Shown: positions 12,336-24,362, counted from the stretch's first letter. The stretch is DNA of 64,000 nt from Tetranychus cinnabarinus (GCA_022266195.1 WHVY01000008.1:3223501-3287500); one strand, 5' to 3'. Notes: generated by a model not told the origin, from the sequence alone. Numbers and translations are program-made.

Positions 12336-13773
12336 ATGTATTTCCAACCAATCATTAACACGTGTTTCGTCATTTTTTCCATTTCGATTGTTAATTTAAT
12401 TCAAATCAATTGCCAAACTTCAGGTAAAGCTATCTAACAAAATTAATTATTAAAAAGAATTGAATAAATCAGATTTCAAGCAAACTCTGTGTTATTTATG
12501 TTCATCTTTAGCCATTTTATTCACCCTTTCCATTGTTTTAATTTTTTGTTTCCTATGTGTAACAAGTGTTCATTTTGTTTTTGTTGTGATTCTTTGTCTT
12601 CTGTGTAACTTGATAATTTATTTCTCTCCTTTTTTTGGTTTATTTTCAGCTCCTGGCATTTATGCTGGAATACTTACGGACAATAGTCCAAAATGTGTCG
12701 AGTCTCTCAAACAACTTGATGCAAATTCAAAATCAGTCCTGTTGATGGACGGGAAACGTATTCTGCCTAAAAATGAAGCACTTAGAGACCAATTTTGTGG
12801 GTAAGTTATTATTTTATTCAATCTCAATACCATTAGTCTAATAAAGTTTACTTTCACACATTTTCCACCAGACCTCTGAAACAATTATCAAGGCAAGCTG
12901 GGGTCTATTTAAAATGTACCACACCTTTCATCGGACAAACAGCAACCATTTTGATCAATGGTCTCAAAAAGCCGATCAAACACATATGCAAAGCATCTAT
13001 TGATAGTAAGTTGATCCAATCCTGATGTTATTCTGAATAAGTCGATCGTTTGAATACTATTTTGAAGTACATTGAATTACGCCAAATCAAGAAATATGGA
13101 ATCTTGAAAATCAAATCATTAGATTCTGGTTTTGTGGTTAACTAAATACCAGATTACCAAAACTAAGATTAAGGCCAATGATTTTCGTTTTTGCTGTCAT
13201 TGAATAATTTCGTCTACTAGAGAAGTTATCATTATTAGATCAGCCATGATTCAGAAGGTTGATCAAACATCAACAAGTGATAACCTTAGTGATAAATTAA
13301 GTGAAATTTTATATTTTAAAGTTACTAATTTCTCTCAATTATTCTTAATAGGTATCAAGAAGCATTACATTTGCATGGATGATGAATACATTGATAAATT
13401 ATTGACGATTGAAGCACAATTCTTGGATTCATTAACAGCATTAAACAGCGTCAACGGTGTCCCCCGTGATATGGTTGTTCCTGGTCTGTGCTGTACCACT
13501 AACCGAATGCTCGATTCAATCAAAGCAATCGTTCACAAGAAGTGTCCTGATCCAACTGCGAAACCAAATGAATTTCTTCATGCTCGTGTCCATGAATCGA
13601 TCCGTGATGTTGTCGATCTAGTGTGTGGTCCTTATCCTACTACCAAAGCCTGTCTTGAAAAGGTTCCTCAAGTCTTACAAACATTCAAATCCTTTGAAAA
13701 AGGTCCAAGAGATCTACGAAACGAGACATTTGTAATCAAATTGCTTCAAGTATTGTTGAGTCTCTCTGAATAA
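12336..13773 (+). CDS. Secreted ten-cysteine protein, paralogue A
   Basis: Unrecognised secreted protein, 264 residues, exons 12336-12423, 12650-12800, 12872-13005 and 13352-13773, intron phases 1, 2, 1. An N-terminal signal peptide spans about residues 1-26. The mature part has ten cysteines in the same order as the two paralogues in this window: KCVES, QFCG, LKCT, HICK, YICM, LCC (pair), KKCPD, LVCG and KACLE. It shares GLKKPIKHIC and the block DVVDLVCG. Exon 3 is 134 nt, the same length as in the other copies; exon 2 is 33 nt longer and exon 4 is 9 nt longer, both multiples of three, so A is the divergent copy. Predicted to fold through disulphides in the secretory pathway. No enzyme motif seen; role unknown. 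Confidence 0.85.
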
Positions 13774-13959
13774 TCAATGAAGAATCACACAACTGAACTG
13801 ATGGCTTATTAATCATCTGAAAACATCCAACAACCAAATCATCATTTGACCTTAATGAACCAGAAATGAGTTTATTGTCACTCAAATAATTAAATTTATT
13901 TGCTATTCATCAACACCAACTTTTAATGGATATCTCAAATCTCAATAAGTGATCGACTT

Positions 13960-13965
13960 CAATAA
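13960..13965 (+). terminator. Polyadenylation signal, paralogue A
   Basis: AATAAA 187 bp after the stop of paralogue A. Confidence 0.5.
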
Positions 13966-14946
13966 AATCTTGAATCTCTAAAACTTGTTTATTATCCTCA
14001 CAATCACACAGATGTAATAATTGATTTTACTTATCCATTGAAATAATTAATGCACAATTAGTCGACCTGACAGAATTTGAATTCAAGCTTTTCTCCTGAT
14101 ATTAGCAATTGGAGTAGTTTGTGCTTTGCTTGGATTTACATTATTAATATTTCATCTTATAATGTACTATGGCTCAATTCAGTTGAACTTTGAATTTTCA
14201 CGAATAATCACAATGTGATGTTTGATTGATAACTGATAAATCCTATTGATAAATAATCAGAGAAGCGATCAAACCAATATGATTTGGTCAAAATTGTAAC
14301 CTTCGATGGGCCCAGCTGCGATAAAACCATTGAATCTATCACTGTAGTCCATTTGCAGCCTTGGGTTCAAATTTATCAGATTCATTCAAGGTTTCTCAGA
14401 TTTTAATCAATAACTTCACCACAATGTTGAGAAACAATAATCAAAATTATTTCTATCAGATAGAATTGACATGAAAATAATGAATGCAAATATCAGCAGA
14501 CACCAATAATAATAATTGACAAGCAAACAAAAACAAGTAAAACCAAATGATTAATTATCTGATCAATAATATATTTACTTAATTTTGATTCACTCTTACG
14601 TTTCAAAGCAATCAGCATATTACTCAACTGATGAATTTGCATTGGGAAATATCCCCATGAAATTTAAACTTTTCCTTCAGGGCAATGGAACAATTAATGT
14701 AGTCATTATGAGCCAGTGTAGATGAAATTTAATGATTGAGTATCAGTGTAAAGGTTTACCAAATCACCGAGTCAACCTCATCTCAATTATTCACATTATC
14801 AGCATCATTAGGATAGAAGAATATGTTCTTAAATACATTTATCAGATTTTTCCATGTCAATTCCGCCCTTGAAGTTGGACTAACTGAACGCCTCTTAGAG
14901 TCATCAATTTGTCTTTGTTAATTTCGCCAATTGGCCAGTTTATTGG
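13966..14946. other. Spacer between paralogues A and B
   Basis: AT-rich, no open frame of note. I see no degenerate third copy of the ten-cysteine family here. Confidence 0.5.
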
Positions 14947-14954
14947 TATAAATA
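14947..14954 (+). promoter_or_regulatory. TATA box of paralogue B
   Basis: TATAAATA located 107 bp before the ATG at 15054. A start about 30 bp downstream would give a 5' UTR of about 75 nt. Confidence 0.55.
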
Positions 14955-15053
14955 CATTACCAATGACCAATTGAATTTTATTAACTATTAAACATCTGAT
15001 CTAACCATTTAATTCAACAGTTAAACTGAATACACTTTGCCATTGTGATTATA

Positions 15054-16315
15054 ATGTCTGTTAAAATTGTGTCTCTGGTTTTAATTGCTTTTGTCATTGT
15101 GAATCAATCATTTGGTGCACCCAACAAATCAAAAGGTTTAGTTTAATTTCATTTATCTATCAACCCATTTTTCAAGCCATCTTCTGAACATTTTCAATTC
15201 TTATTTGATATTTAAATAGGAAATTTATCATGCCCTGATCAATTGAAAGAAGTGGACAGAATTTTCAAAGTATTGCTTCTTATGAACAAGCAAAGGCTTG
15301 TTGCTAGTGATGAAGCAAAACATGCTCAATATTGCAAGTAAGTCGTTTTTTATTAAATTACGTTTAATTATATGATGTAATTCACTTAAAAATTGCAATT
15401 TAGTAAAGAGTTCAAAACTTCAACAATTTAAGTTCAACTCTTTTGTTTCGAATCTAAACTTTTGATTTGGAAACATTAGATGGCGCGTCTGATTCACATA
15501 TGATTTACGATCTGCATTTGTTGACTGATTAACATTTGACTCGAGTATTTTGTTAACTCTTTTTTGATAAATTTGTGGTTCTTTATCAAAGTCTCAATAC
15601 TGACTGTTCTCTTTGTTTACTTATTTATTTCTGTTCATTGTTTGAATATGATTATGTTGATAACTCAATGGGTGTTCATCTTTAAATTGTTACAGAGAAA
15701 TCACGTCGTTGGGGAAAAAAGTGGCTCGTTACTCCAAGTGTGAAAAGGCATTCGCTGCTCAAGTTTTGACCATCCTTTCCAATGGTGTCAAAAAACCAAT
15801 CAAATATGTTTGCAATGAACAAAAACAAGGTAATAACAGATTCTTTTAAATTTAAACGCTAGCATAAATTGACTAATTGTTGCCTTCTCTTTGTCCGAAT
15901 AGCTTCCATTGCAAATTTCGCCTGCATGAACGACGCTTTCTTGGACCAGGTCAATGAAAAAGAAGCTTACTTGGTCAAGAACCTTAAATACGTCAGTAAA
16001 AATGCGACTAGTGCCGATGCTCTTCCGCTATTCTGTTGTACTTTGGTTGAATATTTTGACAACTTGAGTAAACTTGGATCACCAAAATGCTCATCAAAAT
16101 CTTCTGATGCTGGTAAATTTGTTTATCAACGACAATATTCAGGAAGTGCAGATGTTATTGATCTTGTATGTTCATCTTACAAAAGTGTGAAAACCTGCGA
16201 AGAGAAAAATGGACCCATGATGAGCATTCTAAGGACTCCTCCACCAAAAGGATTTTCAATCGATAAAGAGGAATTTGCTAATTATTTCATTGGCGCTGTC
16301 ACTAGAATGATATGA
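15054..16315 (+). CDS. Secreted ten-cysteine protein, paralogue B
   Basis: Unrecognised secreted protein, 248 residues, exons 15054-15135, 15220-15337, 15696-15829 and 15903-16315, intron phases 1, 2, 1. Exons 2-4 are 118, 134 and 413 nt, identical in length to those of paralogue C. The signal peptide is about residues 1-21 (MSVKIVSLVLIAFVIVNQSF, then GA). Ten mature cysteines: SCPD, QYCK, SKCE, YVCN, FACM, LFCC (pair), PKCSS, LVCSS and KTCEE. Shared segments are GVKKPIKYVC, FACMND and DVIDLVC. One Asn-X-Ser/Thr site, KNATS, lies just after the fifth cysteine region. No catalytic or transmembrane signature; role unknown. Confidence 0.87.
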
Positions 16316-16533
16316 TTTCATTTCAATATTTCCATTATCGCATTATTAATTCATTTAGTATAACATAACGAATGGCCATCAATAATCGTACGAAGAAATG
16401 GGATTTGTTTTAAAGTACAATTTTAAATAATCTTCAATTTATCTGTATTATCATTTTCTATGATTTAGATTATTTTGTCGATTCAGTTTGTGTTATTATT
16501 TTATTACAGGCCTATCCAGTGCAAAACTATAAT

Positions 16534-16539
16534 AATAAA
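16534..16539 (+). terminator. Polyadenylation signal, paralogue B
   Basis: AATAAA 219 bp downstream of the paralogue B stop. Confidence 0.45.
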
Positions 16540-17178
16540 CTCAAAACCTTTACAAGTTTGAACTTCATTTGACTTTTCAAGTATCATGTTTTATCTTCAA
16601 TTTTGCTTTTCAAGCTATTCAAGAAATTTGGTTATAATATGATAATTGACTCAATCTTTAATCTCATAATCAGTCCAGCTCACTCAGATTGTTTATAACT
16701 AAAGTCTAGATTCGAAATAAGGTTCATAGTACAACTGATTTAGGCCAATTTATCCGATTATCACCCAGAAAAAGTCACGTCTTCGCATTTTTTCTGCTCA
16801 ACTCTGTTTACTTTTAAATTTCAATTGATTTCTTTTTCTCGAATCAAACTAATAATATTTTGTTTTCCCAATTGTTAATCATCCAAGAAGATGCTTATCT
16901 GCTGTTAACATTCATTATTATCGAGAAGAGCTGAATAAACTCAACTGGATTCAGTTAAATTATAACAATCCCAGCTAAATCTTGACCTTCTATTATATCC
17001 TTGTACTTTATTATACAATTTTGTTTATACAACCTTACTATCTTTGATAGTTTGTTGACAAGCTAAAAAATCAAACCAAACAAATAACAATCAAAGTCAT
17101 ATCCAAGAGTTCAAACAAAATCAAATCATAATATTTGATCAAATTAATGATTTCAAAATACATTAATTATAATAATTA
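16540..17178. other. Spacer between paralogue B and the dibasic-site precursor gene
   Basis: AT-rich spacer without a supportable gene. Confidence 0.5.
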
Positions 17179-17211
17179 TATAAATACATTATTTACCTTG
17201 GAAGTCTCAGT
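17179..17211 (+). promoter_or_regulatory. Core promoter (TATA plus initiator) of the secreted precursor gene
   Basis: TATAAATA at 17179-17186 and the arthropod initiator TCAGT at 17207-17211, with the initiator A 30 bp from the TATA start, the expected spacing. The ATG is at 17444, so the 5' UTR would be about 235 nt. Seen in sequence; activity is inferred. Confidence 0.65.
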
Positions 17212-17443
17212 GAACGATAAGTTAATTGCATATCTGACCTCTAAATAAATCATTTCAGTTTATACCATAGATAGAAATCATTATTTGCCTGTTGGGTAAA
17301 TAAGAGCTTTGAATATGAAATATAAGTGAAATTTGATTTTTATTGCAATTAAGCTGTTCCAATATTGATTTGAATATCTAGAATAATAAAGGTTCGGTTA
17401 AGTGCGGCTCATTTCCATATTAGATTTTGATTCAGCAATCAAA

Positions 17444-18295
17444 ATGAACTCATTGATAGGACTAATTTACTCGTTAACCTTTTTATACATTGTTTCTGGC
17501 GATGCTCAAGTTTACATGCCATCGGTTGAAGATGGTGGTGATGATGGACAAACTGGACAATCTGAAGACCCAGTGAACACTCCGATTAACCAAGATGATC
17601 AAGCTCCTGCAGCAACACAGCCAGCAGTTATAACAACATCTTTGGCTGATTCAGGAGATGGTGAAATCCCGTTCACACAAAAACCTTTTATTGTTAAATT
17701 GATTGACAAATCTAACAACATTTACCACAAAGAGAGTAAAGATCGTCGCTCATTTATCCTCAGCAACATCGAAGCCTACAAATTACCAGCGAACAATTTG
17801 CTCATTCGATCCCGTTTTATCGGTGCTGTTGACTGGATTATACACAAGCCCGATTTTGAAAGCAAACATTTACTATTTACCAGACCGGGACCAGCTGTAA
17901 ACCATGGCAAGTCAGCTAATCATTTGAAATTGTTGCTTCGTAATAAACGCCAAGCTGATTCATATGGAATGCCTAATCCCGGGAATGGTCAAGGTCCACC
18001 AATGGGACCAGGTGATCGACCAATGGGAAATAATTCGGGTTAGTATTACAAATAATATAAACATTTTAAATAAGCAAATCAGTTTAGTGTGTTAATAAAT
18101 ATTTTAATACTTTTTCGTTTGTTTTCAGTTGACGGAATTAGACACTTCTTTGGTCGTCTGAGAGAGATTATGAATGATATAAGAAGAGCTTTCAGTGGTA
18201 ATCGAGTTGATACTAATATGCAAGGAATGGGTAACACGCCAGGAATGGGTAATACACCAGGAATGGAGGAAAATCTACCTAATTTACCTAAATAA
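17444..18295 (+). CDS. Secreted acidic/proline-rich precursor with dibasic site
   Basis: Unrecognised, 253 residues from two exons, 17444-18038 and 18129-18295 (phase 1 join). Residues 1-19 form a signal peptide (MNSLIGLIYSLTFLYIVSG). Then come an acidic, Asp/Gly/Gln-rich region (about 28-76), a more ordered basic segment (about 77-165; KPFIVKLIDKSNNIYHK, RSRFIGAVDWIIHKPDF), a furin-like RNKR at 166-169, a Gly/Pro/Met-rich linker and, in exon 2, a predicted helix (GIRHFFGRLREIMNDIRRAF) followed by GMGNTP repeats. There is no cysteine, unlike the flanking ten-cysteine genes, so it is not a paralogue of them. It could be a propeptide-processed secreted protein, a neuropeptide-like precursor or a structural secretion. 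I used the ATG at 17444 because it opens the signal peptide; the open frame upstream has none. Confidence 0.78.
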
Positions 18296-18411
18296 CTAGG
18301 AATGTTATTTACAATTGAATTTCTCTCTGTACTTCCATTTATATTGGATACATAATGTAACTCCGTGAATGTCATTTTTCAATAGTAAAAATTGACTTTA
18401 GGAAATAACAA

Positions 18412-18417
18412 AATAAA
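18412..18417 (+). terminator. Polyadenylation signal, secreted precursor
   Basis: AATAAA 117 bp after the stop at 18295. Confidence 0.5.
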
Positions 18418-18758
18418 CTAATGATTTAACCATTTCTTGACTTTCAATTCTTGAATTACTACCATAACAAACATTTAAATATTGTTAATATATTTAGCAG
18501 TTCGAAAATTTGTCTGATTAAAAACCATTATCACTGAATTAGCTTTTCGATTTCAAATGATTTGATAAGAAATATGAAACAGTATGAATGATTGGTATGA
18601 AAAAATTGAGGTACATTGGAAAGATCAGTGTACTGGTAGTTGATTGATTCCTATTAATATATCATAAAAGTATGAAAAAATGATAAAAATGATAGTAATG
18701 ATGGTGAAGATGGTGATAATTAAAATGATTGTAGTAGTGATAGTGAATGAAGTTTAAA
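18418..18758. other. Spacer between convergent 3' ends of the precursor and paralogue C
   Basis: 341 bp of AT-rich sequence. It probably includes the 3' UTR of paralogue C, which has no clear canonical polyadenylation hexamer. Confidence 0.5.
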
Positions 18759-20143
18759 TTATGACAATCGACCGACAACTTTGAGTATGCTTGATACGAA
18801 GTTATATTTTCGTAAATCGACTGAATCAACTCCTTTAGCTGCCAAAAATTTCAGAGCTTGAGGAGCCTTATCTTGGCATGACTTATGACTTCTGAAGCTT
18901 CCGCACATTAAATCGAGAACATCCGAAACAGCTAAACTGACCATATCTCCAATGAAGTTATTAGTGTTGATTGAAGGATCCTTGCACCGAGGTTTTTCAA
19001 GGTTGTAGATATCATGAAGAAGTGTATTAACAGCACAACAGAAGTGAGGTAAGATTTGATCATCAGTAACATTTTTAGATATTATTTGGAGTGAATCAAG
19101 GAAAAATGCTTCTCTTCTGTTGAATCTTTCCAAATATTTGGTTGTCATACAAGCATAATTTTCAATAGCCTCTGTTGAAAATAGAAATGAGATTAAATTA
19201 GATTTTACGATCAAAAACATGGCATGTTTACAATCAAGGAATTATTATCCCTCTAACATGCTCGAAATGTAGTAAGGTTAAGGAAGTTGAAAATGTTATT
19301 AATCTTGATGTTAATTTTAAGTCAAATCGTTAATGATTGATCATTAGGTTAGCCGAAATTAAGGTCAAAATTTCAAGGTTGGCAGGAATATTGAATTTCA
19401 TTAAGTTTACAGATTAATGCGACTTTATTTCTGTAGTTGTCAACAAACATAATATTAACCTAAAACTGAACTATTATCATAAACTGTTATCATAAAAAGC
19501 AGCAATTTATGAACATTTCAGATAGAAAAGGAATAGAAACAACGAAAAGATCGATAAACTTACTTTGCTTGTTTGCTTTGCAAATATATTTCACTGGCTT
19601 TTTGATTCCACTTCCCAAGACGACAATAACTTGAGCTAAAAATGGAGGCATACATTTACTGAACTTTGATACACGGCGACTGAGGGTTTTGAATGGGCTG
19701 GAAAGACAGAACAAAGAATATAATTAATCAAACGACTCGAATTAATTGTGCCATAGAAAGGCTCGCTTGATAACTGATCCATAATTTTATGAGCCAAGAT
19801 GAGTGTTAAGGCTCATAAAATTGAACTTGAGAAAAATGGCTGACCAAATATACATACCTGCACCAATCATTCATGATACTGGCATTAACAGGAAGTGGAA
19901 TGTCATGATTCATTAATAGCACTTGTTTAACTGTTCCGTCGATTCCGTTTTCCTGTTGATCACAGTTTTGTCCACCTTTATAATTGAGGAATGACAATAC
20001 GCAGCAAAAGCAGAAGAGGAAAAGAGAAAGAAAGCAAAACTGTAAATGAGTATCAAAAAAGGTACAATAAATTGTATTTGCTTACTTGATTGATTAACAG
20101 AGCACAGGATAATAGTTAAACTTATAAATGTAAAGTAATTCAT
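18759..20143 (-). CDS. Secreted ten-cysteine protein, paralogue C (inverted copy)
   Basis: Unrecognised secreted protein, 240 residues, minus strand, exons 20143-20086, 19975-19858, 19697-19564 and 19171-18759, intron phases 1, 2, 1. Exons 2-4 are 118, 134 and 413 nt, exactly as in paralogue B. A signal peptide occupies about residues 1-19 (MNYFTFISLTIILCSVNQS). The ten mature cysteines are NCDQ, DWCS, SKCM, YICK, YACM, HFCC (pair), PRCKD, LMCG and KSCQD. Shared segments: GIKKPVKYIC, YACM and DVLDLMCG. Potential N-glycosylation sites VNAS and KNVT are visible. The gene points toward the precursor gene at 17444-18295, so their 3' ends converge. No AATAAA was seen within about 150 bp of the stop. 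Confidence 0.87.
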
Positions 20144-20287
20144 TTTGATTATAAATGGTTAAATCACAGTAATACGAGGATACAGGCAAACAAATAAAGC
20201 TAAGGTAGTTGTTCGGGGTGAACAGTATCAAAGATTTGTATTTGCGGTGAATCACGTTGAAACAGATGAGTCGATGTTATTGAATGA

Positions 20288-20324
20288 ACTGAGAGTCCAA
20301 TGATGGTCAGACAAATTATTTATA
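20288..20324 (-). promoter_or_regulatory. Core promoter (TATA plus initiator) of paralogue C
   Basis: On the minus strand, TATAAATA (20324-20317) is followed by TCAGT (20292-20288), 34 bp from TATA start to the initiator A. The ATG is at 20143, giving a 5' UTR of about 147 nt. Confidence 0.6.
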
Positions 20325-22655
20325 AAGATTTGAATCAGTTTAGATTAACATCAGACTGGATTGTCTTCATAAGAAAACAGCTACAATTAACTTATGATTA
20401 TCTTGAAAGACCTCATGGTTTTTAGCGGGACATCCTTCCAACAGTTTCTTGAGTTACCAGATAGCTTTACCACGTGACAAAGTTAAGAATAATCATAATC
20501 ATGATTATTTATTAGTTAAAACCGAACTTAACTTGTTTTCTATTGCACTGTTAATCCTTCAAAAACATGATAACTTTGAGTGATAAAATTAAAACCAGCT
20601 AACCAAATCATCATAATAATCGTTAAAGTGGCCACTTTTTGCTTTCAAAAATTGGCGCGTCTACAAAAATTGACCAATCAGTAAACACTTGATGTTACCC
20701 AGTCAAGGTTAATATACAGAAACTTCACTGACAACCATTTTTTACTTTCCTTGAAAGGATTGGACCACCTTCATTATAATCATCATCATTTACTCTCACT
20801 GTTTTAATCATCATCAATCTAATGCCTTAAAGGTAAATCATAATTGATTGTTGTTAATTGCGTATGTTTTCGGGTTAATTTAGTTTTGAAACTTTACTTC
20901 AAGTCAACTTGCTTTCTTTGGTGATCATTTTATGCAAGTGAATGTTATTTTATGTTTTGTTTTGATTTACTTTCGCTTAAATTTATTTTTCTCTGTGATT
21001 TTTTAAATTCCCAAGGATCGAGCTGATTGTTACAATGTTGGTTGAAAAGACTCAACATTTGTACAGATATAATTATATATTGAAACCTTTTTTCCTTAAT
21101 TACAATTTATTGGAACACAAATGAAGAAGAAAGAAAGAAAGAAAATTGGAGCTCAAATTAGTTGTTTTGTATCGCTAATTATGACTGATTCACTTTAACT
21201 AAACCTTTCCTAAATCTTTCTAAACCTTTCTTAAATCATTTATCCATTTACCTTGAACTTTTGTTTGACAAAATTAGGGCGACAATCATAATTGACCAAA
21301 ATTTGAGATAGAAATAGTTTCATGCCAAGAAGGTTACCAGAAGACATAAAGGTACCCATTTACCCATTTTACATTGACACTTGAAATGTATCAAAATACT
21401 AACTCATCTCATCTATACCAGAATAACCGGATTATACGATCAACATGGGTCGAAATTTACATCTAATTAGAATTGTAGTTCTATTGTGATTCAAGCCATT
21501 CTAAGCTTTAACCCAAGATGCGTTACCTAAAGATATTTCACTTCAGAAGATACTTCAACCTAGCTAATTGTTAGAGTTTAGACAAAGTTGAAAAACTAGT
21601 TTTCATTATCATTTGAAATTAAATGCTGATGAATTCTGACGTCAGATAAAGTTAATTGCCTATGGACCTTAATTTACAATTTCTGTATTCAGATTCGAGT
21701 TATTTATTATGCAAAAAAACTCATTCTGATGTCTGGAAGCCTTTATTTTTTGTATCAGATTGTTAACCATGATTTTGCAGTTGTAATTCTGAATTTTAAA
21801 GGGAAAAATTACAGCAATTGAATGTTTAACATAAATTGCTAGTGTATTTTTACTCAGGGTAAATAAGAATGCACTTTGAATCAATAAAAGCTGTACTTGT
21901 TCAATCACCTCAAGTTAAATGATGAGTTTATCAAAATCAGATATCCATAAATGTATGTTGGCCGATTGTTCAATATTTAAATTTATGGCTTAAATTATTT
22001 TTAATTGTTGATCTGAGGAGTTGAAACTTGAAAAAACGAGATTGAACAAATAAAAAAACTCATATTAACCAGATTTTGTCCAGTGATAATCAAAAATCGG
22101 AGATAAACTTACGCTTTGGTTGGATCAATCTGGTCTTTAGCTTGTTGTTTTGAACAATTTTTATCAAAAATCGACCTCTAAATGCATTTAAATAAACACT
22201 GATTGTATGTTAAGATATTATTTCAAGATTTTACTAATTGCATGGATTGTTATAACGATTGTTATAATGATTCTAGGGAAACAGATCATTAGGAGTCAAT
22301 TAAATGCATAAATTTGATAATAAACATTTGTTTAATAATTTTAATTCATATGTTTGAGAAGCTTTAAGGCGCCACTTTTATTTGATTTGTTTCTGGAGCT
22401 CCATCTATTATTGAAAAGATATGCTAACAGGTAAACATTTTTTTGTTAGCATGAAAGTGTTTAATTTCATACAATTCAACTAAATGAATTTATTTCTTCT
22501 TTTCTCTTGTTCTGTTGTAATGAAATCAATTAATTATACATTATTTAAATATTCAAACTCGATGTCCCTTTTCTGTCATTTAGAGGTGGCTTGTTGAATA
22601 TTTTTCTTGGCTAACTTGGGATTTTTTTGTTTCAATTTGTGTTAGATCAATAATC
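20325..22655. other. Intergenic region between paralogue C and RBM17
   Basis: 2.3 kb of AT-rich DNA between divergent genes. No supportable open frame. Copies of a short dispersed motif containing GACCTCTAAATG are at about 22172-22183 and, in reverse, 22576-22587. Confidence 0.5.
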
Positions 22656-24082
22656 ATGTCTCTTTATGATGATATAATAACTTCGAATGACAAAGGTGAT
22701 TCAATTAAGGACTCTAAACCTTCAGATTGGTCTGGTATCAAACTTTTGGAGACTCATTTATTATCTAAAAAGAAAAATCAAGCCAAAGTAAGTCGTTACC
22801 TTTTTATTTTCATGCAAGCTGATCATTAAAACTAAGCCTTTTCTATTTTTTTGACAGAGGGAAAATCTTCCTCGTAGACCGGTAAATTCATTTGGCGGAC
22901 CTGGGTTTGGATTTAAATCTAAAACGATTGTCGATGAAACTCCAATTTCTTCGATTTTAGACTATCATGGAAAGGTGATAAATTTGGAACCGAACGCGAA
23001 CTATTTTAGCTATTGCTTTGCAATAACAAAAAATCTACAATATTTACTATAATCTTTTACAGAATACAAATGGTTCTTTATTAGGTGGTGATTGGGACGT
23101 AACTCAAGAATATGATCCATTATTTCCAAATGACTATGAAAAAATTGCAAAAGAGAGAAGCGGGAACCCAGATAAAGTGAAGGTTGAGAGTGACAAAAGC
23201 CGTGATTTAGATGATCACGATAAAAGACGGCGTTCTGACAAGCCGTCTACTGCTACAGTTGCATCAACTTCAACATCTGGAATAATTGTAAATCCAACTG
23301 GTGGAACAATGTTTGCCAGGTCTTTAGTTGATGCATATAGTGATGATGAAGAAGAAGATGTAAAACCTTACGCTGGATTCGGCAAATCAGCTCCTGTTGT
23401 AGCCCGTGGTGCTGCAATAGCACCTCCACCATCTTTGATTGAATCAACAGTTGTCAAATCATCAACAAACGAAATGGATGCTTCCACATCAAGTTCTTCT
23501 AGTGGTCCTAAAGGATCTGTTGCCGCTAAAATAATGGCGCGAATGGGATACAAGGAGGGTCAAGGTTTGGGTAAAGAAGAACAAGGAATAAGTCGAGCTC
23601 TCGAGGTTGAAAAAACAAGCAAAAGGGGAGGCAAGATCATAGCTGGAACAAAGAATGTTTCAACAGCTTTATTACCACCTCCACCCCCGCCACCGATTTC
23701 TTCCTCTCAATCAGTTTCAGAGATGATGCCAGGTCCAAGTTCAGGAGAGGCAACGAGTGTTGAATCAATCACGGAATTGATGAAAAATCCAACTAAAGTA
23801 GTCTTGTTAAGGAATATGGTTGGCCCAGGTGAAGTAGATGATGATTTAGAGCCAGAAGTTAAAGAAGAATGCTCAAAATATGGCGAAGTTGTAAAATGCG
23901 TTATTTATGAGATCCATGGAGGTCATCCCGAAGATGCTGTAAGAATTTTCGTAGAATTCAAGCGAGTCGAGGCTGCGATAAAGGCTGTGGTCGACTTGAA
24001 TGGTCGATATTTTGGAGGAAGAATAGTAAAAATAAGCTTTTATGATGTAGAAAAATTCAAACGGTTAGAACTTAATGACTGA
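22656..24082 (+). CDS. RBM17: RBM17 / SPF45 splicing factor
   Basis: Splicing factor 45, a nuclear protein that acts in 3' splice-site choice by contacting ULM-containing proteins such as SF1, SF3b155 and U2AF65. Exons 22656-22787, 22858-22974 and 23063-24082 encode 422 residues (human 401). The N-terminus MSLYDD and the segment EYDPLFPNDYEK are family hallmarks. A G-patch lies at about 233-276 (KIMARMGYKEGQGLGK, then TSKRGGKII). The C-terminal UHM-type RRM spans about 321-422 (TKVVLLRNMVGPGEVD, AVRIF, GRYFGGR); the UHM R-X-F signature is RYF at 398-400. The middle part is low-complexity, with an octaproline run instead of the charged RE-rich stretch of vertebrates. The start matches the family N-terminus. 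AATAAA at 24216-24221 follows. Confidence 0.96.
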
Positions 24083-24215
24083 CTCGAATGTCAGAGATAA
24101 CTAAAATGTACAATTTGCATAGAAAATTTTCACATTTATCTTTTCAAAACTTTGCTTCATTTTAATAATTGCTAACTATGTAAATTCATATAACAATCTT
24201 TTTTAAAGAAAATTG

Positions 24216-24221
24216 AATAAA
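24216..24221 (+). terminator. RBM17 polyadenylation signal
   Basis: AATAAA 134 bp after the RBM17 stop codon and 142 bp before the end of the convergent gene. Confidence 0.55.
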
Positions 24222-24362
24222 TGAAATCACAATACATAAAACACCTATTTTTGTAATTAGAGATCAGAAATGAAGGCTCAAATGAAATGAATGATGAAAA
24301 GTAGGAAACATCACAGTCGCGTATATTAACCATATGTTAATCAGTAAATAAATTTAAGGCAC

